Of a DNA stretch of 64,000 nucleotides, positions 53,530 to 62,664 are shown one piece after another. The stretch comes from an uncultured Alphaproteobacteria bacterium. GTDB lineage: Bacteria > Pseudomonadota > Alphaproteobacteria > Rhodobacterales > Rhodobacteraceae. The stretch spans positions 62,001 to 126,000 of the forward strand of contig CACGWW010000001.1 of assembly GCA_902576905.1 (NCBI GenBank), given 5' to 3'. The first letter of the stretch is position 1. The number at the start of each line of letters is the position of its first letter. The notes under the pieces are model-generated. The model was not told the origin of the DNA. It saw nothing but the letters and a program-made list of their open reading frames with translations, and did not search any database. The position numbers were made by a program, and so were the translations under genes.

Positions 53530-54849
53530 ATGGCCAATAACATTATTAAGAATTCATTAGAAAATCATTGGATGCCGTTTACCGATAACAGAGGCTTTAA
53601 GATAGAACCAAGACTTATTACAGAAGCCTCAGGTGTATATATGACAAGCCATAAGAATACAAAAATCATTGATGGTTCTTCTGGCTTATTTTGTTCTCCT
53701 GCTGGACACTGTCATCCAAAAATTATTGAAGCAGTTCACAATCAGCTGAAGAAGAACACCTACACATCTCCTTTTGGTATGGGCCATCCAGCCAGTTTCG
53801 AATTAGCAGATAAAGTCTCGGAACTTACTCCAGAAGAAATGAACCATGTATTTTTCGTAAATTCAGGTTCTGAAGCTATAGATACAGCATTAAAAATAAT
53901 AATGTCCTATAATTCTGCTACCGGTCAAAATAGGCATCGTTTTGTAAGTAGAGAAAGAGCTTATCATGGGGTCAATATTGGCGGAGTATCTTTATCCGGA
54001 ATGGTTAATAATCGAAGAACCTTTCCCGTAGTTATGCCGAACGTAGTGTTAATGCGACATACGTGGACCGGAGAAGAGCTTAAAGTTAAAGGGCAACCTA
54101 AAAATGGAGTTGAACTAGCTAATGACCTAGAAAGGTTTGCACAAGCTTATGGGGGCAATACTATCGCCGCTTGTTTCGTTGAGCCAGTTGCAGGGTCGAC
54201 AGGAACTTTAGTACCCCCAAAGGGTTACCTTGAAAGACTAAGAGAAATATGTGATGAGCATGGGATTTTACTTGTTTTTGATGAGGTAATAACTGGCTTT
54301 GGTCGAATGGGAACTCCTTTTGCTTCACAAAAATTTGATGTAACGCCAGACATTATGACAATGGCAAAAGCAATTACAAATGGTTCGATGCCAATGGGGG
54401 CAGTATGTGTCAAAGACCATATTTATGAAACTGTTACAGATAACTCTAACCCAGATACTATTGAGTTTTTTCACGGATATACTTATTCTGGTCACCCCGG
54501 TTCATGTGCAGCAGGTTTGGCATCACTTGAAATATATGAGGAGGAAGATTTATTTAACAGAGCTAATGAAATGTCTAGTTATTTTCTTGATGCTCTTTTT
54601 TCACTCTGCGATCATCCACTAGTAAAGGATGTGAGAGGAATTGGGATGATGGGTGGAGTAGAGCTTCATGCCGACGGGCATCCAGGAAAAAGAGGAACAA
54701 AATTCCAAAAAGAGTTGTTCTGGGAGGGTCTACACGTCAAATTTACTGGTGACTCAGGAATTGTAGCTCCAATGTTCATTTCTGAACATAAACATATTGA
54801 TGAGATCATTGAAAAGTTTAGGAGTACCCTAAACAAACACGGGAATTAA
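53530..54849 (+). CDS. Class III omega-amino acid:pyruvate aminotransferase
   Basis: A 439-residue PLP enzyme resembling beta-alanine/omega-amino acid:pyruvate transaminases. NHWMPFTDNRGFK at the N-terminus, FFVNSGSEAIDTALKI, FDEVITGFGRMGTPFASQKF and the PLP lysine in MTMAKAITNGSMPMGAV are visible; YTYSGHPGSCAAGLASLEIY is also typical. Substrates could be beta-alanine, GABA or taurine-like amines; I cannot separate these. selO follows after 18 bases. Confidence 0.92.
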   Translation: MANNIIKNSLENHWMPFTDNRGFKIEPRLITEASGVYMTSHKNTKIIDGSSGLFCSPAGHCHPKIIEAVHNQLKKNTYTSPFGMGHPASFELADKVSELTPEEMNHVFFVNSGSEAIDTALKIIMSYNSATGQNRHRFVSRERAYHGVNIGGVSLSGMVNNRRTFPVVMPNVVLMRHTWTGEELKVKGQPKNGVELANDLERFAQAYGGNTIAACFVEPVAGSTGTLVPPKGYLERLREICDEHGILLVFDEVITGFGRMGTPFASQKFDVTPDIMTMAKAITNGSMPMGAVCVKDHIYETVTDNSNPDTIEFFHGYTYSGHPGSCAAGLASLEIYEEEDLFNRANEMSSYFLDALFSLCDHPLVKDVRGIGMMGGVELHADGHPGKRGTKFQKELFWEGLHVKFTGDSGIVAPMFISEHKHIDEIIEKFRSTLNKHGN

Positions 54850-54867
54850 TCGAACGAAGATTTAATA

Positions 54868-56352
54868 ATGAATTCCATTAATTTGGAGAATACATACACA
54901 TCTCTGCCTCAAGAGTTTTTCAGGTATACAGAGGCAGAGGCTATGCCTGATGTAAATGTGGTTACGATAAACGAACAATTAGCGGACTTGCTTAATATCG
55001 ATATTGGTTTTTTAAAAAGTCAATCTGGCCTTAGATTTCTAAGTGGGAAAAATTCCAAAACACTTCCTAATTCTATTTCTCTAGCATACGCAGGGCATCA
55101 ATTCGGGCATTTGGTACCACAATTAGGAGATGGCCGCGCAGTTCTACTGGGAGACAAAATTTGTCAAGATGGTGTGAGGCGAGACATACAACTAAAAGGA
55201 AGTGGAAAAACATACTTCTCTCGAGGAGGAGATGGTAGAGCGGGAATAGGACCTGTTATTAGAGAGTACCTAATTTCGGAGAGTATGCACCATTTGGGAG
55301 TTCCTACCACTAGGTCTTTAGCTGTTTTATTAACCGGGGAAAAGGTTGTTAGAGCAGAAGTTTCCCCTGGAGCGATGCTTGCAAGGGTTGCAAAAAGCCA
55401 TGTTAGAGTTGGTACATTTGAGTTTTTTGCAATAAGAAATCAGAAGGACCATATAAGAAAGTTGGCCGATTTTATGATTGAAAGAAGCCATCCAGACCTC
55501 TCTGATAACAAGGAAAAATATAAATTATTTTTTGAGAGAATAGTTAAAGGTCAAGCTAGCTTAGTGGCTCAATGGAACTCAGTTGGTTTTATTCACGGTG
55601 TAATGAATACAGATAATACCTCCATATCTTGCGAGACAATCGATTATGGGCCATGTGCGTTTATGGACTCTTATGAAGCAAATAAAGTTTTTAGCTCAAT
55701 AGACCAGTATGGAAGATATGCTTTCTCTAACCAATCACGTGTAGCTCCATGGAACCTAAGCAGGTTGGCAGAAACCATTTTATTTTTAATTTCAAAGAAT
55801 ACATCAGACGCAATAAAAGTAGTTGAAGAAATTCTTTTTGATTTTGATAAAAATTTCAACAATTCTTTAGATATTTTAATATCACACAAATTGGGGTTTA
55901 AAAATAACTCAAAAAAAACAAGCTCGCTTTATTCCGAGTTACTGAATTTAATGGAGGCTGGTAAAGCAGATTTTACCGGGACTTTCAAGTCACTCAAAGC
56001 AACGCTAATTAAAGAAGACGACACTATTTTCTTAAATAATTTTAGAAGTTCAGATGAGGAGAATCTGCACGCTGTTAGTCAATGGTTAGGCAATTGGAGA
56101 AAATTATTACAGGAAATTAGTAAGAGTAAAACCGAGGCAATTGAATTGCTAAGTTCAAGTAACCCTGAGTTTATTATGAGAAACCATCTTGTAGAACAGG
56201 CTATTGGGAAAGCAACAAAGGGTGATTTTTCTGATTTTAAGATTCTATGTGATCTTTTAATTACTCCTTTCGAAGTAAAGGAAAATCATGAAACGTTTTA
56301 TAATGCACCAAGAGATAGCGAAGTCGTGCATCAAACTTTCTGTGGGACATAA
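54868..56352 (+). CDS. selO: Protein adenylyltransferase SelO (YdiU)
   Basis: Pseudokinase-fold enzyme that AMPylates proteins in the redox stress response. Family blocks are SLAYAGHQFGHLVPQLGDGR, RRDIQLKGSGKTYFSRGGDG, VPTTRSLAVLLTGE, and NTDNTSISCETIDYGPCAFM for the metal and catalytic loop. The C-terminal HQTFCGT keeps the conserved cysteine that aligns with selenocysteine in eukaryotic SelO. Its stop overlaps the cytochrome b561 start by one base. Confidence 0.95.
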   Translation: MNSINLENTYTSLPQEFFRYTEAEAMPDVNVVTINEQLADLLNIDIGFLKSQSGLRFLSGKNSKTLPNSISLAYAGHQFGHLVPQLGDGRAVLLGDKICQDGVRRDIQLKGSGKTYFSRGGDGRAGIGPVIREYLISESMHHLGVPTTRSLAVLLTGEKVVRAEVSPGAMLARVAKSHVRVGTFEFFAIRNQKDHIRKLADFMIERSHPDLSDNKEKYKLFFERIVKGQASLVAQWNSVGFIHGVMNTDNTSISCETIDYGPCAFMDSYEANKVFSSIDQYGRYAFSNQSRVAPWNLSRLAETILFLISKNTSDAIKVVEEILFDFDKNFNNSLDILISHKLGFKNNSKKTSSLYSELLNLMEAGKADFTGTFKSLKATLIKEDDTIFLNNFRSSDEENLHAVSQWLGNWRKLLQEISKSKTEAIELLSSSNPEFIMRNHLVEQAIGKATKGDFSDFKILCDLLITPFEVKENHETFYNAPRDSEVVHQTFCGT

Positions 56353-56867
56353 TGTCTGCAAATAAAAGTTTAAATATTCCAACTCATTATAATAAATTTC
56401 ACATCCTTACCCACTGGCTGGTAGTTGTCATCATCTTGTTCCAAATGATCACTGGCGATAAAATTGCCTTAGAATTTTTAGCACTTCGTAATGAGGCCAT
56501 CACTAACAATGGAAATACAAGCAATAGTCAATTTCATATATTAGGAGGCGTATTTATATTTTTACTTATGGCTGTTAGAATTTTTCTAAGAATAAAATTT
56601 GGTGTCCCTACTCCCACAAAGAAAACAAATGCTTTATTGAAATTTTTATCAACTTTTGTGCATTTGGGGATTTACTTTATTCTTTTTGCTATTCCAATTA
56701 CCGGTCTATTGGCCTTTTCAACTGTCAATATCGATCTGGGTATAGCTCACAAAATTCTAGTAAATATATTATACCTCTTTATAACAACCCATCTCATTGG
56801 CGTTGCTTATCATCAAATTTTTCTTGGGGATAATATTATGCAAAGGATAACCAGCTGGAAATCATAG
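56352..56867 (+). CDS. Cytochrome b561 family protein
   Basis: A 171-residue four-helix di-heme membrane cytochrome. Histidines near the membrane are in FHILTHWLVVVIILFQ, SQFHILGGVFIFLL, THLIGVAYHQIFL and IDLGIAHKILV, fitting the bacterial b561 (YodB/CybB) pattern. It probably passes electrons from quinol, or serves superoxide chemistry. It is coupled to selO and convergent with cobT, with a single base between stops. Confidence 0.9.
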   Translation: MSANKSLNIPTHYNKFHILTHWLVVVIILFQMITGDKIALEFLALRNEAITNNGNTSNSQFHILGGVFIFLLMAVRIFLRIKFGVPTPTKKTNALLKFLSTFVHLGIYFILFAIPITGLLAFSTVNIDLGIAHKILVNILYLFITTHLIGVAYHQIFLGDNIMQRITSWKS

Positions 56868-56868
56868 C

Positions 56869-57894
56869 TTATTGTTTTCCAGAAACTCCTGAATCTTCAA
56901 ACGTGGCCATTTCTACATGACACTTGAAAGCCGCTTTGACTATGGAAGTAGCCAAGGCAGCACCGGACCCTTCCCCTAAGGCCATATCTAGACGCAAAAT
57001 AGGCTTTTTGTTTAACATCTTTAGTAGCAACTGATGCCCTGGTTCCTTAGAGCAGTGCCCAAATAAACAATGATCAAGGATATCCTTCCTTTCGAAGAAA
57101 ATCGGTAATACTGCTGCAGTACAAATAAAACCATCTAAAATTACTGGCACCGAATAATGCTTCGCAGCTACTACAGCCCCACAAATCGCTGCTTGTTCTC
57201 TACCTCCTAGGGATACTCCTGCATCGAGAGGTCTTACAATATCAGGCCGATTTGTCTTTACTGCTCTTTCAATTATTTTGCCCTTATGTATCACCTGATC
57301 TTGGTTAGAGCCAGTTCCTGGTCCTACCCATGAACTTACATCGTTATTAAAAAAATAATAACATAATGCTGATGCAATTGTTGTATTACCAATTCCCATT
57401 TCTCCCAATGTAATTAAATCCATATTCTCTGAAACTGCACGCAACCCTATGTTAAAGGACTTAATAAACTCCGTTTCATCCATGGCACGTCCAATGGATA
57501 TATCAGCCGTTGGTTTTTCTAGATCGATCGGGATCACCTCTAGATTGATTTCGTTTGACTCACATATCTTATTTATTGCTGCTTTTCCCAATTTAAACGT
57601 TTCTACCATCTGAAAAGTAACTTCTTGGGGAAATGGGTTTATTGATTGTCTACACACACCATGATTACCAGCAAATACAATAGTGGATATTTTCTCCATG
57701 TCTTTCATAGTCTTTTTGCCCCAAGATGACAAAAAAACTGCTATGTCTTCAAGCTGACCTAGGGAATTGGCTGGTTTCAACAAATTCTTTTGTCTTTCAA
57801 CAGCTTTTTCTTTTAATTCTTTGGACCATGTTGGTGCGCTATCCACTAAATTAAAAATATCATCTATAGTGTGAACTAATTCTAATTTTTTCAT
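56869..57894 (-). CDS. cobT: Nicotinate-nucleotide:dimethylbenzimidazole phosphoribosyltransferase
   Basis: Makes alpha-ribazole phosphate for the lower ligand of cobalamin. FAGNHGVCRQSINPFPQEVT, LGEMGIGNTTIASALCYYF, DAGVSLGGREQAAICG and the catalytic glutamate in MALGEGSGAALA are diagnostic. At 341 residues it is complete. It is divergent from cobD across about 80 bases that could hold promoters for both; I see no riboswitch there. Confidence 0.96.
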   Translation of the reverse strand: MKKLELVHTIDDIFNLVDSAPTWSKELKEKAVERQKNLLKPANSLGQLEDIAVFLSSWGKKTMKDMEKISTIVFAGNHGVCRQSINPFPQEVTFQMVETFKLGKAAINKICESNEINLEVIPIDLEKPTADISIGRAMDETEFIKSFNIGLRAVSENMDLITLGEMGIGNTTIASALCYYFFNNDVSSWVGPGTGSNQDQVIHKGKIIERAVKTNRPDIVRPLDAGVSLGGREQAAICGAVVAAKHYSVPVILDGFICTAAVLPIFFERKDILDHCLFGHCSKEPGHQLLLKMLNKKPILRLDMALGEGSGAALATSIVKAAFKCHVEMATFEDSGVSGKQ

Positions 57895-57972
57895 AAAAAC
57901 TCAATATGGATATGTTAAAAAGACTTTAGTTTGGATATAAAAATTTTAAGGCAAAGACAACTGATTATTACC

Positions 57973-58944
57973 ATGTACTCTGAAATTTATTTTATGGTCC
58001 CCTTAATACTCTTAATAGCCCTAACCCTTGATATTGTAATAGGGTGGCCAGAAAAAGTTTACGAGAATATTGGGCACCCAGTTACTTGGATTGGCAAAGT
58101 AATATCGTATTTTGAACACTTACTAAATAAGAGAGAATACTCGAAAAAATCACTTAAACTCCTTGGGACTTTAACTTTTTTTCTAATCGTGTTCCCAATA
58201 ACAGCGATAGCTTTTTTGATAGAGCAAATGCTTTTAAATTTTTATTATGGTTTTGTTATCCAAGCATTATTAATTTGGCCATTTTTAGCAACTAAATCTC
58301 TCTACACACATGTTAAAGATGTCGCGGATGCGCTTGACAAAAAAGACTTAATTGCTTCTCGGGCAGCGCTCTCAAAAATAGTCGGTAGGGACTTAACAAA
58401 TTCCGATGAAAATACTATATGTGGTGGCGCCATCGAAAGCTTATCAGAGAACACGTCTGATGGAATAATCGCTCCTTTATTTTGGGCATTTCTTTTTGGA
58501 CTTCCTGGAATAGTTTTTTATAAAGCGATAAATACGTTGGACAGTATGGTAGGGTATAAGAACAATAAGTTCTTAGACTTTGGCTGGTTTAGCGCTAACG
58601 TTGATGACTTTGTAAATTGGGTGCCAGCGAGATTGTCTTCTATTCTTTTTTGTGCCCTTACTCTTAAACCAATTAAAACATTTCTATTTTCTTTAAAGAA
58701 TGCAAAAGCAAGCACTTCTCCAAATGCTGGATGGCCACAAGCAACATTCGCGTACATTCTTGGGATATCTCTTCTTGGGCCAAAACGATCAAAAGGCATA
58801 CTTATCGAACAGCCTACTATCAACGTTGGGCACCCTTTACCTAACAAAGAAAACCTCTCAACAGCTCTTAAATATTATATTTATATTATTATTGAAATAT
58901 ACGTAATACTCTTTGCTCTCAATTTTTGGTTCATGAATGGGTAA
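57973..58944 (+). CDS. cobD: Adenosylcobinamide-phosphate synthase (CbiB/CobD)
   Basis: Membrane protein attaching the aminopropanol arm to adenosylcobyric acid. DIVIGWPEKVYENIGHPVTWIG, CGGAIESLSENTSDGIIAPL, NTLDSMVGYKNNKFLDFGW and the ending segment with PTINVGHPLPNKENL are typical. I use ATG 57973 (MYSEIYFMVPLILLIALTLD) rather than the in-frame TTG 57931, which adds 14 unlikely residues. The product is 323 residues with four to five helices. It overlaps the next gene, cobC, by eight bases. Confidence 0.95.
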   Translation: MYSEIYFMVPLILLIALTLDIVIGWPEKVYENIGHPVTWIGKVISYFEHLLNKREYSKKSLKLLGTLTFFLIVFPITAIAFLIEQMLLNFYYGFVIQALLIWPFLATKSLYTHVKDVADALDKKDLIASRAALSKIVGRDLTNSDENTICGGAIESLSENTSDGIIAPLFWAFLFGLPGIVFYKAINTLDSMVGYKNNKFLDFGWFSANVDDFVNWVPARLSSILFCALTLKPIKTFLFSLKNAKASTSPNAGWPQATFAYILGISLLGPKRSKGILIEQPTINVGHPLPNKENLSTALKYYIYIIIEIYVILFALNFWFMNG

Positions 58945-59917
58945 TAAGGATCTTAATATACAACACGGAGGTGATATTGACCTTGCCATTAAAAAATATG
59001 GAGGGCAAAGAGCAGATTGGATAGACCTCTCTACCGGTATAAATAGAACCTCGTATCCATGGCAGGAAAGCGTAAAGGTCGAGTTAAGAGACTTACCAAG
59101 TAGTAAGCTTTTGATGGGTCTAGAGAAAGCTGCATCGAGAGCATATAAGGTCGCAGAAGGCACTGATACCGCAGCTGTTCAGGGGGCTCAACAAATTATT
59201 AGCCTCTTACCTATATGCTTAAAAAATTATGATTCAGTAGCTATACTTGGACCAACATATAATGAGTATGAAAAAGCTTTCAAAAGTTCGGGAATTAAAG
59301 CCGAGACAGTATCTGAGGTTTCAAAACTATCTTCTAGTGATATTGCTATTATAGTTAATCCTAATAATCCTACAGGTAAAGTGATTGCCGAAGAGATACT
59401 TGACGATTTGTCAAAAAAAGTAAGAATTTTGATTATTGATGAAAGCTTTAAAATGTTCTCTTCGAGAAGAATTCAAAAGTTCGATAATGTAATACAAATT
59501 AACTCACTGGGAAAATTCTTTGGCTTAGCAGGCGTAAGACTTGGATTTGTATCAGGCCCCTCTGATTTTATTAAATCGGTAAGAGGAATGTTAGGACCTT
59601 GGCCAGTTTCTAGCGTAGCTGCCGAAATTGGCATAATTGCCCTGAATGACAAAACTTGGATATCTGCAATGGAAAAAATATTGCTTGAAGGGAGTAATGT
59701 TTTGCATGAAGCTTGTAATACAAAAAATTGGAAATTAGTTGGAAAAACTAATTTATTTCATACGTATGCCACTTCGAATTGTGTTGAAGTTGAAGAGCAA
59801 TTTGCAGCCCATTATATTTGGATTAGAACTTTTGATTATTCTAAAAGCTGGGTAAGACTCGGCATTCCAACTTCAAAGTATGAGTGGGCAAGAGTTAGAC
59901 AGGCGCTCAATCAATAA
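58937..59917 (+). CDS. cobC: Threonine-phosphate decarboxylase (CobC)
   Basis: PLP class I/II aminotransferase-fold enzyme supplying (R)-1-aminopropan-2-ol phosphate for cobalamin. It begins with NIQHGGDIDLAIKKYGG and DWIDLSTGINRTSYPW; NPNNPTGKVI, LIIDESFKMF and the PLP-lysine region NSLGKFFGLAGVRLGFV are present, followed by GPWPVSSVAAEIG. At 326 residues it is full length. It overlaps cobD by eight bases and abuts the cobQ stop on the other strand without a gap. Confidence 0.94.
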   Translation: MGNKDLNIQHGGDIDLAIKKYGGQRADWIDLSTGINRTSYPWQESVKVELRDLPSSKLLMGLEKAASRAYKVAEGTDTAAVQGAQQIISLLPICLKNYDSVAILGPTYNEYEKAFKSSGIKAETVSEVSKLSSSDIAIIVNPNNPTGKVIAEEILDDLSKKVRILIIDESFKMFSSRRIQKFDNVIQINSLGKFFGLAGVRLGFVSGPSDFIKSVRGMLGPWPVSSVAAEIGIIALNDKTWISAMEKILLEGSNVLHEACNTKNWKLVGKTNLFHTYATSNCVEVEEQFAAHYIWIRTFDYSKSWVRLGIPTSKYEWARVRQALNQ

Positions 59918-61378
59918 TTAGATATTCCTGGCGACAGATAATATTGAATCAACATCAAGATTATCCTCTATTACTCTCACAAATTCCTCTAAAATAAATT
60001 CAATACTGTCATGGAAAGAGATGTCTTCTTTTTTCTCTTCTGAACTTAATTTAGCTACAAAGTTATTTCTAAATTCGTCAGAAAAAAATAAGCCATGAAG
60101 ATAGGTGCCCATAACGAGCCCATTAGACGATATTGCACCATCTTTTCTGTTGTCTAAAATGGCGAAGGGATTATTACAATCACTTCCAGAAGTAATACCC
60201 AGATGTATTTCATAACCAGAAAATTTTTTCCCATTTATAGTGCTGATAAATTCTTTTTTTCCAAGATTCTTTTCTTTCCCCATTTTTGTTTTAACGTTTA
60301 GGAGGCCAAGGCCTTTTGCTTTCGATGGTGTACCGTCATATCCTTGATCATCTATTATTTCGTTACCTAAAATTTGGTAACCACCACAAATTCCCAATAT
60401 AGAACCTCCTCTTCTGTGATGCGCCTTAATATCGATATCCCAGCCTTGGTATTTAAGAAATTTTAGGTCAGCTATTGTTGACTTTGTTCCTGGTATTATA
60501 ATCAACTTCGTATCTGCTGGTATAGGATTGCCAGGTTCGACAAATTGTAATTTTAATCGATTGTCAATTTTGAGAGGATCAAAATCATCAAAGTTTGCAA
60601 TACGAGATAGCTTCAAGACCGAAATTACGCACTTACCGGTGCCGAAACTATTCTTCAGATCTTGACTATCCTCTGCTGGAAATAATTTTGCCTTGTCAAA
60701 GAAGGGCATAACCCCAAAACTCTTCCAATCTGTTTTCTTTTTAATGAAGGCAACCCCATCATCAAACAAACTTTTGTCTCCACGAAACTTATTTATAATG
60801 AACCCTTCAATTAAGTTTATGTCGTTTTGGTCAAGGACTTCTTTTGTACCTATAAGCTGAGCAATAACCCCGCCTCTTTCAATATCTGCTGCTACTATTA
60901 CAGGAACACTCAAAACTGAAGCAAACCCCATGTTTGCAATATCAGCCTTTCTGAGATTAACTTCTGCTAAACTACCTGCGCCCTCTGCAATGACCAGATC
61001 ATAGTCATTAACCAAATTCGTAAAACTATTTATTGCTACCCCTATAAATTTATCTTTATGAGAATAATACTCCCTTGCTTTCAGAGATTTATATTTTTTC
61101 CCATTCAAAATAACCTGAGACCCGATCGTGCTTTCTGGTTTTAATAGAACTGGATTCATGTCTGAGTGAAAATCAATACCCGCTGCATAAGCTTGAAATG
61201 ATTGTGCTCTGCCAGCTTCTCCTCCGTCCACCGTTATAGCAGCATTGTTTGACATATTCTGAGGCTTAAAAGGAGCAACCCGAAGGCCTCGTTTCTTAGC
61301 CGCTCTTATAAGCCCAGCGACTAAAAGTGATTTTCCAACATTGGAACCACACCCCTGAATCATTAGCGCTTTTCCCAT
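59918..61378 (-). CDS. cobQ: Cobyric acid synthase
   Basis: ATP- and glutamine-dependent amidase that converts adenosylcobyrinic acid a,c-diamide to cobyric acid. The N-terminal ATPase domain has MIQGCGSNVGKSLLVAGLIR and FKPQNMSNNAAITVDGGEAG; the C-terminal glutamine amidotransferase domain has the nucleophile in ILGICGGYQILGNEI and the His in GTYLHGLFFSD. At 486 residues it is complete. It follows cobO after two bases on the minus strand. Confidence 0.96.
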   Translation of the reverse strand: MGKALMIQGCGSNVGKSLLVAGLIRAAKKRGLRVAPFKPQNMSNNAAITVDGGEAGRAQSFQAYAAGIDFHSDMNPVLLKPESTIGSQVILNGKKYKSLKAREYYSHKDKFIGVAINSFTNLVNDYDLVIAEGAGSLAEVNLRKADIANMGFASVLSVPVIVAADIERGGVIAQLIGTKEVLDQNDINLIEGFIINKFRGDKSLFDDGVAFIKKKTDWKSFGVMPFFDKAKLFPAEDSQDLKNSFGTGKCVISVLKLSRIANFDDFDPLKIDNRLKLQFVEPGNPIPADTKLIIIPGTKSTIADLKFLKYQGWDIDIKAHHRRGGSILGICGGYQILGNEIIDDQGYDGTPSKAKGLGLLNVKTKMGKEKNLGKKEFISTINGKKFSGYEIHLGITSGSDCNNPFAILDNRKDGAISSNGLVMGTYLHGLFFSDEFRNNFVAKLSSEEKKEDISFHDSIEFILEEFVRVIEDNLDVDSILSVARNI

Positions 61379-61380
61379 AG

Positions 61381-61986
61381 TTAAAATTCTATACCTTCTT
61401 GACTCATTACGCCATTTCGAAAGTGGTGCTTAACCAAGGTCATATCTGTCACCAGGTCTGCAATATCGATTAACTTCTCATCAGCATTCCTTCCCGTGAG
61501 TATTACGTGAGACATCTCAGGTTTTTTTTCTTGTAAAAAAGTTACAACATCATCGATTTCGATGTAACCATATCTGAGCGCTATACTGATTTCATCAAGT
61601 AAAATTATCTTTTTTTCCTTATCTAGGATAAGTTCCTTAGCTTTACCCCATGCCTTTTTTGCAGATTCAATATCTTTTTCTTTATCTTGGGTATCCCAAG
61701 TAAATCCATCTCCAAGAGTATGGAATTCACAAAAATCGTGAAAGTACTTTTGGATCAGGTCACGCTCACCGGTCGCCATCGCGCCCTTTATAAATTGAAC
61801 AACTGCACATGGCATACCATGTGCAATACCTCTAAAAACCATGCCAAAGGCAGCAGTACTCTTTCCTTTGCCTGTTCCAGTATGAACAATTATTAGGCCT
61901 TTTTTTACCGTTTTTTTTGCGAAAATTTTTTGCTTCGAAGTCTTCAGCCTCTTCATTTTTTCATTATGTTTTTCGTTTTCAGACAT
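61381..61986 (-). CDS. cobO: Corrinoid adenosyltransferase CobO
   Basis: Adenosylates cob(I)yrinic acid a,c-diamide (CobO/BtuR type). P-loop is VHTGTGKGKSTAAFGM, followed by RGIAHGMPCAVVQFIKGA, LGDGFTWDT, LLDEISIALRYGYI and LTGRNADEKLIDIADLVTDM, all diagnostic. A short basic N-terminus precedes the core. The gene reads away from the riboswitch-controlled operon; only about 51 bases separate its start from the aptamer on the opposite strand. Confidence 0.96.
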   Translation of the reverse strand: MSENEKHNEKMKRLKTSKQKIFAKKTVKKGLIIVHTGTGKGKSTAAFGMVFRGIAHGMPCAVVQFIKGAMATGERDLIQKYFHDFCEFHTLGDGFTWDTQDKEKDIESAKKAWGKAKELILDKEKKIILLDEISIALRYGYIEIDDVVTFLQEKKPEMSHVILTGRNADEKLIDIADLVTDMTLVKHHFRNGVMSQEGIEF

Positions 61987-62037
61987 TTTTTTTATCCTCT
62001 TGACAAGTGCATATTTTTACTGCTCAACTAGTAATTA

Positions 62038-62205
62038 ACTGGTCCTTTTTTTTGGTTAAATGGGAATGCGAAAAAGACTAAAAAGCAAATCGTAGCCGTA
62101 CCCGCGACCGTAAATAAAAGAGAATATTAACACTGAGAAATAATCTTGGGAAGTTGGTATTCATAAAGCTGTGCTTTACTTTTAATAGCCGGGAGACCTG
62201 CCAGT
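62038..62205 (+). promoter_or_regulatory. Cobalamin (B12) riboswitch aptamer
   Basis: The stretch shows the conserved B12-element order. Closing stem ACTGG (62038-62042) pairs with CCAGT (62201-62205). Inside are a GGGAATGCG-type segment at 62081-62089, the core GTAGCCGTACCCGCGACCGT at 62092-62111 (B12 box usually GCCACTG/GCCCCCGCAACGGT), CACTGAGAAATA and CTTGGGAAG further on, and the strongly conserved GCCGGGAGACCTGCC at 62188-62202. It precedes DUF1636-cobW-cobN, so it should repress these when adenosylcobalamin is plentiful. Confidence 0.9.
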
Positions 62206-62221
62206 AAAAAAAAGAAGAGCG

Positions 62222-62273
62222 AACGGGATATTCGTGTCTGAAAACAGTTAGATATTGTTTTTTTGATCCCGTT
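62222..62273 (+). promoter_or_regulatory. Riboswitch expression-platform stem
   Basis: AACGGGAT (62222-62229) is perfectly complementary to ATCCCGTT (62266-62273), enclosing a loop with a T-run. The stem ends eight bases before the ribosome site AAGGAGG (62281-62287). An alternative pairing, GAAAAC (62240-62245) with GTTTTC (62271-62276), competes with it. There is no long U-run after the stem, so control may be by premature stop at a weak terminator or by access to the ribosome site; the sequence does not decide between these. Confidence 0.5.
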
Positions 62274-62292
62274 TTCCAGTAAGGAGGAATAA

Positions 62293-62664
62293 TTGGAATC
62301 CGATGATATTTTATATGTTTGCATTACATGCAAAAAAAATGGTGAAGCTGTTGAACCACGTCCTGGAAAGATACTCTATGACAACCTAAGACGGTTGAAC
62401 AGTAAGATGAATATAAAACCTGTTAAATGTTTGGCAGGATGCTCTAATGGTTGCACTCTGAGTCTTACAAATAAAAATAAATGGACTTATGTAATTGGCA
62501 ACTTAACCCCTGATAAAGACGAAGCTGATATTTTATCTGGATTTACATTATATAAAAAAACAAGAGATGGTAAAATCCGGTTCTCAGAACGCCCTGCAGC
62601 GTTTAAAAAACAATCACTAGCTAGGGTTCCACCAGAAAACTACATGGTAGTTGAAGATGAGTAG
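62293..62664 (+). CDS. DUF1636 metal-binding protein of the cob operon
   Basis: A 123-residue ferredoxin-like protein of DUF1636. A CxxC pair lies in VCITCKKNGEAVEPRPGK, and two further cysteines in VKCLAGCSNGCTLSL, consistent with a metal or iron-sulfur site; WTYVIGNLTP follows. In Rhodobacterales it is a regular companion of cobW and cobN, so a role in cobalt or metal handling for corrin synthesis is inferred. Start is TTG 62293, six bases after a strong AAGGAGG. Its end overlaps cobW by eight bases. Confidence 0.88.
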   Translation: MESDDILYVCITCKKNGEAVEPRPGKILYDNLRRLNSKMNIKPVKCLAGCSNGCTLSLTNKNKWTYVIGNLTPDKDEADILSGFTLYKKTRDGKIRFSERPAAFKKQSLARVPPENYMVVEDE

